Made by a program: the position numbers and the translations under genes
Part shown: in pieces, positions 24,322-34,126 of the stretch
Position numbering within the stretch: position 1 is the stretch's first letter
Layout: each line of letters opens with the position of its first letter
From: Mycolicibacterium bacteremicum
Lineage (GTDB): Bacteria; Actinomycetota; Actinomycetes; Mycobacteriales; Mycobacteriaceae
Direction of reading: 5' to 3'
NCBI RefSeq assembly: GCF_943913955.1
Contig: NZ_CALUAE010000021.1
Location: forward strand, 19,592 to 83,591
DNA length: 64,000 bases
The notes under the pieces: generated by a model
What the model saw: the letters and a program-made list of their open reading frames with translations, nothing else
What the model was told of the DNA's origin: nothing
Databases searched by the model: none

Positions 24322-25475
24322 GACGCCGCCAGCAGGGTGCGGGCCAGCAGGATGCGCTGCATCTCGATGCTGCCGGAGGACACCGTGGACGGTTGTGAGT
24401 AACGCCAATGGTCCTGTACTTCCGCGGCGAACACCCGCGATGCGCCCTCGGGCAGTGCCGCGGCGATCTCCATCAGCACCTCGGCACTGTCCTGGTCCAA
24501 CTTCGTCACCGCAATCCGGTAGGCGGCCGAGTCCGTGGGCCGCACCCGGCCCTCGGCCTGCAGGGCCACCAGGCGGTAGGCCATCAGCCGGGCCCGCCGG
24601 CAATGGGTGAGCATCCGCGCCCAGCGGCCACGCAGTTCCTCGGGCAGCTCGGACCAGTTCTGGCCCAGCGCCTTCGGGGCCAGGTGCAACAACCGCTCAC
24701 AACGCGCATAGCGGGCGATGCCGACCCGTTCGAAGGCCAGCACGCTCTGCACCACCGACCACCCGTCATCGACGGTGCCCAGGACATCGGCGTCGGTGAC
24801 CCGCAGGTCGTCGAAGAACACCTCGTTGAGGTGATGCGGGCCCATCATCGTCTGGATCGGCCGCACGGTGATCGCCGGATCGGACATGGGCACCAGGAAG
24901 ATGGTCAGGCCCTGTTGCTTCTTCCGGATGGCGCCCTCGCCGACCTTGGATGTCCGCGCCAGCAGGAAGCACCACTGTGCCATGGTGGCGTAGGAGGTCC
25001 AGATCTTCTGGCCGTTGATCACCCAGCCATCGCCGTCGCGCACCGCGGTGGTACGCAACGACGCCAGATCCGAGCCAGCCTCCGGTTCGGAGAATCCCTG
25101 GCACCAGATCACCTCGCCGGCAGCGATGGGCGGCAGATGGGTGGCCTGCTGCTCGGCGGTGCCGTGCCGCATGATGATCGGCCCGACCCAGTTGACGCCC
25201 ATGTACTGCGCACCCCGCGGTTCGTGGTGTGCCCACATCTCCTCGCGCACCACCGTCTGTTCCCACGGTGAGGAGGCGCGGCCGCCGAACTCGGCCGGCC
25301 AGGACATGCACAGCAGCCCGCGCTCGGCGAGCAGCCGGCAGAACGCCTGCGCCACCTCCAGGTCGTGCGGGTCGGGGGTGAAGGCACCCAGGTAGTCCTC
25401 GGGGATATGGGTTGTCACCAGGTCGCGAAGCTCACCGCGCAATGCGTCGGCGGCCGGCCCCATGTCGAAGTCCAC
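24318..25475 (-). CDS. acyl-CoA dehydrogenase, full-length (FadE-like), first in operon
   Basis: 385 aa from GTG 25475; ATG 25463 is an alternative four codons later. Upstream in-frame codons cross the operator and are rejected. Motifs SWPAEFGGRASSPWEQ, GFSEPEAGSDLASLRTTAV, INGQKIWTSYATMAQWC and the ending SGSIEMQRILLARTLL are typical FadE. Leads the four-gene ACAD operon (two long/short pairs) and diverges from a FadR-type regulator across a 20-bp palindrome, so this operon is probably regulated by an acyl-CoA or related ligand. Confidence 0.88.
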   Translation of the reverse strand: MDFDMGPAADALRGELRDLVTTHIPEDYLGAFTPDPHDLEVAQAFCRLLAERGLLCMSWPAEFGGRASSPWEQTVVREEMWAHHEPRGAQYMGVNWVGPIIMRHGTAEQQATHLPPIAAGEVIWCQGFSEPEAGSDLASLRTTAVRDGDGWVINGQKIWTSYATMAQWCFLLARTSKVGEGAIRKKQQGLTIFLVPMSDPAITVRPIQTMMGPHHLNEVFFDDLRVTDADVLGTVDDGWSVVQSVLAFERVGIARYARCERLLHLAPKALGQNWSELPEELRGRWARMLTHCRRARLMAYRLVALQAEGRVRPTDSAAYRIAVTKLDQDSAEVLMEIAAALPEGASRVFAAEVQDHWRYSQPSTVSSGSIEMQRILLARTLLAAS

Positions 25476-25490
25476 ACCGGCGATCGTAGG

Positions 25491-25510
25491 GCAATCCTTA
25501 TAAGGATTGC
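25491..25510. promoter_or_regulatory. FadR/GntR-type operator, perfect palindrome
   Basis: GCAATCCTTATAAGGATTGC, a perfect 20-bp dyad between the divergent ACAD operon (start 25475) and the GntR gene (start 25522). It includes TTATAA, a possible -10, so binding should block both promoters. Confidence 0.78.
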
Positions 25511-25521
25511 TAGTATGAATC

Positions 25522-26289
25522 ATGCGAATCCCGCAGCAGCGCATTGCCGAGACGGTGGCCGGCGAGCTGCGCGACCGCATCCTGGCCGGGGCGGACCGGC
25601 TCCCCACGCAAGATCAGCTGGTCGCCGAGTTCGGCGTCAGCTACCCCTCGGTGCGGGAAGCCCTGCGCATCCTGGAGACCGAGGGGCTGGTGACCGTGCG
25701 CCGCGGCAGCGTGGGCGGCGCCGAGGTACATCGCCCCGACGAATCGGCGGCGGCCTATCACCTCGGACTGGCGCTGCAGGGTGCCGCGGTGTCGTTGGGC
25801 GATCTGGCCGCGGGTCTGCAGCTGCTGGAGCCGATGTGTGCCGCGGAGGTGGCGCGCCGCCCCGATCGGCTGCGCACCGCGGTCCCGGCGCTGAGCCGCA
25901 ATGTCGACGCGTGTGCCGAGGTGGTCGCCGACGGCGCGGCGTTCACCCGCATCGCCCGCGAATTCCACGACCTGATGGTCGAATTCACGCCGAACGCCAC
26001 CGTGCGCCATGTGGTCGGCAGCCTGGTGGCGCTGTGGTCGGCGCAGGAGCAGATGTGGGCCGATGCGGTCGTCAAACGCGGGGAGTACCCGTCACCGGCG
26101 CGGGCCCGGGGTGCGGTGCGCACCCATCGCCGGATGGTCGAGGTGATCGCGGCGGGTGACGCCGCGGCGGCCGAACGCTTCGCGCGCACACACCTGGCCG
26201 CCACCCAGGCGGTGCTGCTGGACCGCTTCACCGATGACGTGGTCCGGGCCGCGCGGCACGCCAAGCCACACCTGAGGCGCAGCTGCTGA
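25522..26289 (+). CDS. FadR-subfamily GntR regulator (FCD domain)
   Basis: 255 aa. N-terminal winged HTH (ETVAGELRDRILAG, LVAEFGVSYPSVREALRILETEGLVTVRRG), then an all-helical FCD effector domain with metal-type histidines (FHDLM, THRRM, ARTHLAATQ). Most likely represses the divergent ACAD operon and itself through the palindrome centred at 25500, released by a metabolite of the operon's substrate. ATG 25522 is close to the operator, with little leader. Confidence 0.9.
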   Translation: MRIPQQRIAETVAGELRDRILAGADRLPTQDQLVAEFGVSYPSVREALRILETEGLVTVRRGSVGGAEVHRPDESAAAYHLGLALQGAAVSLGDLAAGLQLLEPMCAAEVARRPDRLRTAVPALSRNVDACAEVVADGAAFTRIAREFHDLMVEFTPNATVRHVVGSLVALWSAQEQMWADAVVKRGEYPSPARARGAVRTHRRMVEVIAAGDAAAAERFARTHLAATQAVLLDRFTDDVVRAARHAKPHLRRSC

Positions 26290-26296
26290 CCGGCCG

Positions 26297-26875
26297 TCAG
26301 CCCTGAGGCAGGTCCAGGATGCGCCGGGTCACCTTCAGGATCTGGGTGCGCAACGTGTCATCGTCGACATCGGTGACCAGTGGGTGCATCACCGCCGCGC
26401 TCAGCGCCCCGGACATGACCGCCGCATTGACCCGGGCCTCGACGCCGGCCCCCTCACCGAGCAGCACCTGGTAGAGCCGTTCGATGAAGGCGGCGAAGGG
26501 TCTGTGCTCGGCGAGCAGTCGCACCACCACCGGGTCGAACTGCAGCACGCCGGTCAACTGGCGGCGGGTGACGGCCATGTCGACAACCCGGGTGAGCAGG
26601 ACGTCACGGGCGCTGACCTGATCGGGTTCGGACTGCGCGGCGTCGACGGCGTCCTGCAGCGCCGCCAGTTCGGTCTCCGCGACCGCGATGACGACATCGT
26701 CCTTGCTCTTGAACTGGTGGTACACGGCGGCTTTGGTGACCCCGATGGCGTCGGCGATCATCTGCAACGAGGTTCCGCTGACCCCGTGGGTGCCGAACAG
26801 ATCCAGCGATGCGGCGATGACGCGCTTCTGTGCCGCGCTGTAGGTCGTCGGTGCCAGTCTGCCGGTGGTGCTCAC
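26297..26875 (-). CDS. TetR-family transcriptional regulator
   Basis: 192 aa. HTH block VIAASLDLFGTHGVSGTSLQ and IADAIGVTKAAVYHQFKSKDDV is typical; the C-terminal ligand domain is variable. Convergent with the FadR gene (7-bp gap), upstream region of about 230 bp shared with the small secreted protein gene. Target unknown. Confidence 0.88.
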   Translation of the reverse strand: MSTTGRLAPTTYSAAQKRVIAASLDLFGTHGVSGTSLQMIADAIGVTKAAVYHQFKSKDDVVIAVAETELAALQDAVDAAQSEPDQVSARDVLLTRVVDMAVTRRQLTGVLQFDPVVVRLLAEHRPFAAFIERLYQVLLGEGAGVEARVNAAVMSGALSAAVMHPLVTDVDDDTLRTQILKVTRRILDLPQG

Positions 26876-27105
26876 GCGGCCAGCGTAGCCGCCCGGCTAG
26901 TCGACGGGTTTCACCGTCGGCACCGACGCTGTTCGTGACCGGCGTGGCCGACCCGGCTCGGTCGCCTCAGCAATCACAGGCGTTGATTCTCGCCCCGGAA
27001 GTGTATGAGCCAGCTCACAGACGGCATGGTCGGGGTTTACTCGGCGGGGCGAGGCGGTATTCATCCGACGTTCAGTAGGTGCTCTCTAGAACAGGATCTC
27101 GCAAC

Positions 27106-27369
27106 ATGAATGTGAAGAAGCTGATCGCAGGTGCAGCCGTCGCCGGTGGCCTCATCGCCGGACCTCTCGCCGCGGCCGGTATGGCAACCGCCGAGCCCGC
27201 TCCGATGCCGCCCGCTCCGCCGGCCGGCCCGTCCGTCGGCACCGCGCCGGCCTGGGCCCCGCCCAAGCCCGTCGACCCGGCCTGGGCTCAGGGCAACCAG
27301 CAGGTGTGGGACAGCGGCTGGAACCACTGGGGCGTCTGGATCAACGGCGTCTTCGTGCCGACCTACTGA
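27106..27369 (+). CDS. small secreted proline/tryptophan-rich protein
   Basis: 87 aa from ATG 27106 with AGGA 10 bases upstream (27093-27096); in-frame GTG/ATG codons back to 27079 are not needed. Signal peptide MNVKKLIAGAAVAGGLIAGP, cleavage expected near AGMATA-EPAP. The mature ~52 residues are Pro/Ala-rich then end in a Trp/Gly motif (WDSGWNHWGVWINGVFVPTY) seen in small exported mycobacterial proteins. Function unknown. Followed by a perfect hairpin. Confidence 0.85.
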   Translation: MNVKKLIAGAAVAGGLIAGPLAAAGMATAEPAPMPPAPPAGPSVGTAPAWAPPKPVDPAWAQGNQQVWDSGWNHWGVWINGVFVPTY

Positions 27370-27384
27370 TCCACCGGATCGCCC

Positions 27385-27419
27385 GATGGCTGCCCCCGAC
27401 CCGGTCGGGGGCAGCCATC
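27385..27419. terminator. bidirectional hairpin terminator overlapping a stop codon
   Basis: 17-base perfect arms (GATGGCTGCCCCCGACC and its complement) around one base. It terminates the small secreted gene and extends two bases into the stop codon of the convergent DUF1295 gene (27418-27420). Confidence 0.82.
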
Positions 27420-28314
27420 ATGCGTTTCGGCGCCGTGGCGGCCTCGGCACGAACCGGGAGACCCGGTCGATGACGTCCTGATAGGCAGGCCTTCTGGCCA
27501 GGCTGCGCTCCTCCATCATCGGGATGCTGGCGCCCAGGAACATCGCCAGGATGGCCACCGCACCCAGGCTGGACAACCACCAGTACGAGGGGGCCGCGGC
27601 GATGCCGAACAACGCCAACGCCGCCCAGAAGCCGAATTCCCCGAAGTAGTTCGGGTGCCGCGACCAACTCCACACGCCGCGATCCATCGCCTGGCCGGTT
27701 CGACGTTCGGCGACGAAACGGTGCATCTGCACATCGGCGACGAGTTCGAGCGCGACTGCCGCGAGTCCCACCACCAGAGCGAGCCAACTCAGCCAGACCA
27801 GTCCCGGTTCCGGTCGGGTGAGCGCGATGTACACCGGCACCATGCCCAGGAACACCTGCAGGGTCGGGATGAGGTGGATGGCCACCAGATCGGCCAGGAT
27901 CTCCAGGCGCCCGGCGCGCTCCTTGAACATCGGGTAGCGCCAGTCCTCGTGATGCAGGCCCGGGAACGCGTACACCCAGTTCGCCGTCAGCCGGATCGCC
28001 CACACCACGACCACGATGGTGATGAGCCAGGTGCGCAGCAGATCCACATCCGGGGCCGCCCGATACCACCAGTAGACCAACAACAGGGGCGGGATGACGC
28101 TCCAGTAGGCGTCGTAGAAGCTGGAATTCCGGTAGGCCCGACTGAAAACGAAGATCACCAGTGTGGCCAGGATGTCGGCGATCAGGGTGTCCAGCCAGAG
28201 CCGGCCGGTCGCCGGTCCCCACCACAGCCACGCCACGCCCACCGCAATGGCGGCGAGATAGGCAACGCCGACCAGGCCGAAGGAACGCGTCTTGCCGATC
28301 GCCGTCGTCGTCAT
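27418..28314 (-). CDS. DUF1295 (steroid 5-alpha-reductase-like) membrane protein
   Basis: 298 aa, about eight hydrophobic helices. Signature SRHPNYFGEFGFWAALALFG and the ISPMMEERSL-like end (SIPMMEERSLARRPAYQ) place it in the DUF1295/steroid-reductase-like family. Possibly an NADPH-dependent reductase of isoprenoid or sterol double bonds, but the activity is unproven in bacteria. Lies 30 bp after the small gene at 28345, in the same direction, so it may be the last gene of the SDR-fadD transcript. Confidence 0.87.
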   Translation of the reverse strand: MTTTAIGKTRSFGLVGVAYLAAIAVGVAWLWWGPATGRLWLDTLIADILATLVIFVFSRAYRNSSFYDAYWSVIPPLLLVYWWYRAAPDVDLLRTWLITIVVVVWAIRLTANWVYAFPGLHHEDWRYPMFKERAGRLEILADLVAIHLIPTLQVFLGMVPVYIALTRPEPGLVWLSWLALVVGLAAVALELVADVQMHRFVAERRTGQAMDRGVWSWSRHPNYFGEFGFWAALALFGIAAAPSYWWLSSLGAVAILAMFLGASIPMMEERSLARRPAYQDVIDRVSRFVPRPPRRRNA

Positions 28315-28344
28315 CGTCGGAGCTTACGACGACGGCGGCGCTCG

Positions 28345-28647
28345 TCAGTCGCTGGCAGGCAGCGGTTTGGCCTCCTTGATGGCCAGCGGGGTGTCGCCGA
28401 TGCTGAGCGTGCCCGCGCCGGCCTTCGTCACCAGGATCTCGGCGCCGCTGTCATCGACATAACGCTTACCCATCAAGTTGCCGTCGGCCAGGCCGGGATC
28501 CAGCGAAAGACCGGCGGTCGCCTCGCCACCGACCGGGATCAGCGGTGCGCCGCCGGCCCGCAGATCATCGAGGGCGTCCGAGCTGCGCACCACGATGACC
28601 TGGGTGTCGCAGACCTGGCTCTGCAGGCGGGTGCCGTTCTTGATCAT
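28345..28647 (-). CDS. conserved 100-aa protein linked to acyl-CoA synthetase
   Basis: 100 aa, not recognised with confidence. N-terminus IKNGTRLQSQVCDTQVIVVR, then SSDALDDLRAGGAPLIPVG, then a DP-GLADGNLMGKRYVDDSGAEILVTKAGAGTLSIG block, suggesting a small beta-rich soluble protein with a single Cys13. Overlaps the fadD stop (ATGA 28644-28647), so it is made with the ligase and SDR. The link hints at a binding or accessory role in CoA-ester metabolism, which is an inference from position only. Confidence 0.75.
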   Translation of the reverse strand: MIKNGTRLQSQVCDTQVIVVRSSDALDDLRAGGAPLIPVGGEATAGLSLDPGLADGNLMGKRYVDDSGAEILVTKAGAGTLSIGDTPLAIKEAKPLPASD

Positions 28648-30137
28648 GCGGGCTCCTTATCGTTGAGTTCGCTGACGAGTTCCCGGCGCAGCACTTTGCC
28701 GGTGGCGTTGGTGGGCAGTTCGGCGCGGAACACCACCCGGTCGGGGGTGCGCGAGCCGCGCAACTGGGCGCGGACGAACTCGCGCAGGTCCTCGGGTTCG
28801 GGGTCACTGCCGGGTGCGGGCACGACGACCGCCACGATGATCTGACCCCACTGCGGGTCCTCGGCGCCGACCACCGCGCAGTCGCGCACCGCTGGATGTT
28901 CGACCAGCACATCCTCGATTTCGGCCGGGGCGATGTTCTCCCCGCCGCGGATGATGGTGTCGTCGGAACGGCCGCCGATGAACAGGTAGCCGTCCTCGTC
29001 GAGGGTGGCGACATCCTTGGTGGGGAACCAGCCGTGCTCGTCGAGCACCGAACCGATCCCGGTGTAGCGGCCCGAGACCTGCTCACCGCGGACGAACAGT
29101 TCACCGGTTTCGCCTGCGCCGAGGACGGTTCCGTCCTCGGCCCGGATCTGCACCTCGATGCTGGGCACCGGCTGGCCGACCGAGGCCAGCCGGCGGGCCA
29201 CCGCCGGGTCGTCGGAGGCCAGCGCCACCCGATGATCGTCGGGGGTCAGCACCGCGATCGTCGAACTGGTCTCGGTCAGACCGTAGGCGTTGACGAAGCC
29301 GACCGCGGGTAGCAGCTCAAGGGCCTTGCGCACCAAGGGAAGTGCCACCTTCGACCCGCCGTAGGCCAGCGTCCGCAGGGTCGGCAGCGCGGTGCGCTGC
29401 TCCTGCAGCACGGTGACGATCCGGTCCAGCATGGTCGGCACGACGGTGGCCGAGGTGACGCCCTCGGTCTCCACCAGTCGGACCCATTCGCGGGCGTCGA
29501 ACTGGGTGAGGTACACCATCTTGCGGCCCGCGTACAGGTTCGACAGCGCCGCCGACACGCCGGCGATGTGGTACGGCGGTACACAGATCAGCGCGGCGTC
29601 ACCCTCGGCGGCCGCACCGAACTCGACCGTCCCGGTGATATAGCTGGTGAGGTTGTTGTGGGTCAGCTCAACGGCTTTGGGCGCCGAGGTGGTGCCCGAG
29701 GTGAACAGCACCACGCCGACGGAATCGGGGTCGGGGAACTCGGCCGCTGGTTCGGCCGTGCGTGCCTGGGCCAGGAACTCCCGGGAGCCGATCACCCGGT
29801 AGCCGTCACCGACCGCGGCGCGATACTCGTCGTCGACCACGACGAGCGGGTCGGGCAGCCGGTCGATCAACGCCCGGAGCCCGTCGGCGGACAGCCGATA
29901 GTTCAACGGTGTCACGGCCACTCCGGCGCGGGCGGCCGAGAACAGCAGCAGCGGCAGCAGGGCGCCGCCGGTCCCGACATAGGCGACGTGGCCGGCGCCG
30001 GTGGCTGCCACCACGCCGGCGCCGCCATCGGCGAGCGTGCTCAGTTCCTCGACGGTCAGCCGCAGGTCGCCGGACACGATCGCGGTGGCGTCCGGGTTGG
30101 CCGACGACGCCATCTCCAGCAGCAGCGAGATACTCAT
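28644..30137 (-). CDS. acyl-CoA synthetase (FadD-like, ANL superfamily)
   Basis: 497 aa. Motifs: P-loop-like VGVVLFTSGTTSAPKAVELTH, VNAYGLTETSS, GWFPTKDVATLDEDGYLFI, and the C-terminal catalytic Lys region LPTNATGKVLRREL. Activates a carboxylic acid with ATP and CoA. Middle gene of the SDR-fadD-small protein operon and controlled by the promoter with a GAGAAT box at 31008. Substrate unknown; the 3' neighbourhood points to the CoA-ester block rather than general fatty acids. Confidence 0.9.
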   Translation of the reverse strand: MSISLLLEMASSANPDATAIVSGDLRLTVEELSTLADGGAGVVAATGAGHVAYVGTGGALLPLLLFSAARAGVAVTPLNYRLSADGLRALIDRLPDPLVVVDDEYRAAVGDGYRVIGSREFLAQARTAEPAAEFPDPDSVGVVLFTSGTTSAPKAVELTHNNLTSYITGTVEFGAAAEGDAALICVPPYHIAGVSAALSNLYAGRKMVYLTQFDAREWVRLVETEGVTSATVVPTMLDRIVTVLQEQRTALPTLRTLAYGGSKVALPLVRKALELLPAVGFVNAYGLTETSSTIAVLTPDDHRVALASDDPAVARRLASVGQPVPSIEVQIRAEDGTVLGAGETGELFVRGEQVSGRYTGIGSVLDEHGWFPTKDVATLDEDGYLFIGGRSDDTIIRGGENIAPAEIEDVLVEHPAVRDCAVVGAEDPQWGQIIVAVVVPAPGSDPEPEDLREFVRAQLRGSRTPDRVVFRAELPTNATGKVLRRELVSELNDKEPA

Positions 30138-30970
30138 GACTTGTCCACGAAGATATCCCAGATGGGGTCATCCCCACCGCCGTAACGGGACAGGTCGGTG
30201 ATTCCCGCCTCGGCCAGGACGTCGGCGTCGATGTAGGTCTGGCCGTTGGACTGCTCGGGCGGACCGGTCAGGATCTGCACCGCGGCGTCGGCCATGATCT
30301 CCGGACTGCGCGAGGCCGATGCCAGGTTGTCGCCGTCGGCCAGATTGGTCACCGCGGAGGTGGCGATGTAGGTCTGCGGCCACAGGCAGCTGAAGCCGAT
30401 GCCCGCGTCGCGGTACTCCTGCGCCCAGCCCAGCGACAGCAGCGTCATCCCGTACTTGGACACGGTGTAGGTCGGGTGCGCACCGAGCCAGTACGGGTTG
30501 AGGTTCAGCGGCGGCGCCAGGGTGATGACGTGCGCGGCCGACGACGCGCGCAGGTGCGGCAGCGCGGCCTTGGTGAGCAGGAACGTGCCCCGCACGTTGA
30601 TGTCCATCATCAGGTCGTACTTCTTGACGGAAAGCGATTCGGTGGCTTCTGTCGCGATGGCGCTGGCGTTGTTGACCACGATGTCGATACCGCCGAAGGC
30701 CTGCACCGCGGTGTCCACGGCGCGGGCGACGTCCTCCTCCTTGCGGACGTCGCCGACGACGGCCACGGCCTTGGCGCCGACGGCCTCCACATCGGCGACC
30801 GCGGTGTGCACGGTGCCGGGCAGCTTCGGATGTGGTTCGGCGGTCTTGGCCAACAGCACCACATTGGCGCCCTGGCGGGCGGCGCCGAGGGCGATGGCCA
30901 GCCCGATGCCGCGGCTGCCGCCGGAAACCAGCAGTGTGCGGTCGGCAAGCGGGCGTTGCTCGCTGGACAT
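30134..30970 (-). CDS. SDR oxidoreductase (AtuG/HSDL-like)
   Basis: 278 aa from ATG 30970 with AGGGACTCC-type leader; the open frame to 31033 would cross the operator. NAD(P) loop GGSRGIGLAIA, VVNNASAIAT, and YTVSKYG (Tyr-x-x-x-Lys). The relatively long protein with PPLNLNPYWLGAHPTYTVSKYGM resembles bacterial hydroxysteroid-dehydrogenase-like-2/citronellol-type SDRs. First gene of the leftward operon, divergent from the B12 mutase. Confidence 0.88.
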   Translation of the reverse strand: MSSEQRPLADRTLLVSGGSRGIGLAIALGAARQGANVVLLAKTAEPHPKLPGTVHTAVADVEAVGAKAVAVVGDVRKEEDVARAVDTAVQAFGGIDIVVNNASAIATEATESLSVKKYDLMMDINVRGTFLLTKAALPHLRASSAAHVITLAPPLNLNPYWLGAHPTYTVSKYGMTLLSLGWAQEYRDAGIGFSCLWPQTYIATSAVTNLADGDNLASASRSPEIMADAAVQILTGPPEQSNGQTYIDADVLAEAGITDLSRYGGGDDPIWDIFVDKS

Positions 30971-31007
30971 AGGGACTCCTTGGACGACGGTCGTACCTGA
31001 CCTAGAT

Positions 31008-31027
31008 GGTATTGGCATTCTCATTTT
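31008..31027. promoter_or_regulatory. operator copy 1 (GGTATTGGCATTCTCATTTT)
   Basis: 20 bases identical to 31148-31167. Contains ATTCTC, the right half of the dyad GAGAAT-N3-ATTCTC seen in full at 35481 and 38408. Lies 38 bp from the SDR start. Confidence 0.72.
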
Positions 31028-31147
31028 CAGCAAGTGTCATAATCGCGCATGGCCTGCGAAGACGGCGCGGCGGGGGTCGGTCGGACTGCCTCGCGTCGGG
31101 GCCGGGCGAGCGGTTCCACGCTCTCAGGGTGCATGTTTTCCGTCTGC

Positions 31148-31167
31148 GGTATTGGCATTCTCATTTT
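31148..31167. promoter_or_regulatory. operator copy 2 upstream of the B12 mutase
   Basis: Second exact 20-base copy, ending 22 bp before the mutase ATG. The two copies in one 218-bp divergent region suggest separate control of the left and right transcripts by the same protein. Confidence 0.72.
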
Positions 31168-31188
31168 TTGGAAGTACGTTATCCAACG

Positions 31189-32765
<1,577 letters not shown>

Positions 32766-32766
<1 letters not shown>

Positions 32767-33173
32767 TGGCGACCCGAGTGCTGGTCGCCAAGCCCGGTCT
32801 GGACGGACACGACCGCGGCGCCAAGATCGTCGCCCGCACGTTGCGCGATGCCGGTTTCGAGGTCATCTACACCGGTATCCGGCAGCGCATCGAGGACATC
32901 GTGTCGATCGCCCTGCAGGAAGACGTTGCCCTGGTGGGCCTTTCGATCCTGTCCGGGGCGCACGTGGCGATGACCAAGCGCACCGTCGATGCGTTGAATG
33001 CTGCCGATGCCGGTGACATCGCCGTCGTGGTGGGCGGCACCATCCCGGAATCCGACGTGCAGAAGCTGCTCGATGCCGGTGCGGCCGCGGTGTTCCCGAC
33101 CGGTACCGCGCTGGACACCCTGGTGACCGAGGTGCGGGCGTTGACGGAGAAGGCAGGGGAACACGCATCATGA
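32766..33173 (+). CDS. acyl-CoA mutase, small cobalamin-binding subunit
   Basis: 135 aa, ATG 32766 sharing a base with the preceding stop. Complete B12-binding domain: DxHxxG as Asp13-Gly-His15-Asp-Arg-Gly18, LSILSGAH (S-x-L) and VVVGGTIPE (G-G). His15 supplies the lower axial ligand to cobalt. A separate small subunit is typical of ICM, HCM and archaeal-type MCM, while the housekeeping mycobacterial MCM (mutAB) has it fused. Confidence 0.94.
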
Positions 33174-34126
33174 GACTGGGCGTGATGATCGGGGCCGAGC
33201 GCGGTGACATGTCGCGCAAGGTCACCAAGCTCGTCTCCGATATCGAGTGGGCCGACTCGGCGGGTCTGGCCACCGCGTGGATGCCGCAGGTGCCAGACGA
33301 TTTCGACCTGCTGACCATGGTGGCGCTGATGGCCTCGCACAGCACCCGCATCGAACTGGGCACCGCGGTGGTGCCGCTGCAGGCGCAGCACCCCATCGCC
33401 CTTGCCCGGCAGGCGCTTTCGGTACACGCGGTGTCCGGTGGCCGGCTGGCCCTGGGCGTCGGACCGTCGCACCACTGGATCATCCGGGACATGCTGGGGC
33501 TGCCGTATGACAAGCCGGCCGGCTACACCCGCGACTATCTGCAGGTGCTCAACGCGGCGATCGCCGGGCCGGGCCCGGTCGACGTGGAGAACGACCACTT
33601 CACCGTGCACAACCCGACCGCCCTGGCCGCCGAGACGCCGATGCCGGTGTTGGTGGCCGCGCTCGGCCCGGTGATGCTGCAGATTGCCGGGGAGCACGCC
33701 GACGGCACCTCGCTGTGGATGGCCGACGAGAAGGCCATCGGCGAGCACATCGCACCCAAGATCAACAAGGCCGCCGCCGAGGCGGGCAAGCCCGCACCCC
33801 GTATCGTCGCCGGCATCCCGGTGACGCTGTGTGCGAACTCCGAGATCGAGTCGGCCAAGGAACGCGCCAACCGCATCCTGGCCGAGGCCGAGACCTCACC
33901 GAACTATCAGCGACTGCTCGACCGCGGTGACGCCCGCACGGTCGGTGATCTCTGCGCGGCCGGCGATGAGGAGTCGATCCTCAAGCGATTCAAGGCCTTT
34001 GCCGATGCCGGCGTCACCGACCTGTCGGTGCGCCTGCTGCCGATCGGGGACAACCGCGACGAGTTGATCGCGTCGAAGTACCGGACCCGCGAGGTGATCG
34101 CCGAGCTCGCCAAGGCGGTGTCGTGA
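33170..34126 (+). CDS. LLM-class F420- or flavin-dependent oxidoreductase
   Basis: 318 aa, ATGA overlap with the mutase small subunit. Luciferase-like TIM barrel (MRLGVMIGAERGDMSRKV, IELGTAVVPLQAQHPIALARQAL, GRLALGVGPSHHW). Closest in style to the actinobacterial F420-dependent LLM group. Could oxidise or reduce the acyl-CoA made by the mutase, or a steroid-like ketone; no substrate residues can be read. Confidence 0.87.
   Translation: MRLGVMIGAERGDMSRKVTKLVSDIEWADSAGLATAWMPQVPDDFDLLTMVALMASHSTRIELGTAVVPLQAQHPIALARQALSVHAVSGGRLALGVGPSHHWIIRDMLGLPYDKPAGYTRDYLQVLNAAIAGPGPVDVENDHFTVHNPTALAAETPMPVLVAALGPVMLQIAGEHADGTSLWMADEKAIGEHIAPKINKAAAEAGKPAPRIVAGIPVTLCANSEIESAKERANRILAEAETSPNYQRLLDRGDARTVGDLCAAGDEESILKRFKAFADAGVTDLSVRLLPIGDNRDELIASKYRTREVIAELAKAVS

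Noticed and set aside
27655..28845. 396-aa plus-strand frame
   Set aside because: Runs antisense through DUF1295, the small gene and fadD, and has no recognisable motif.
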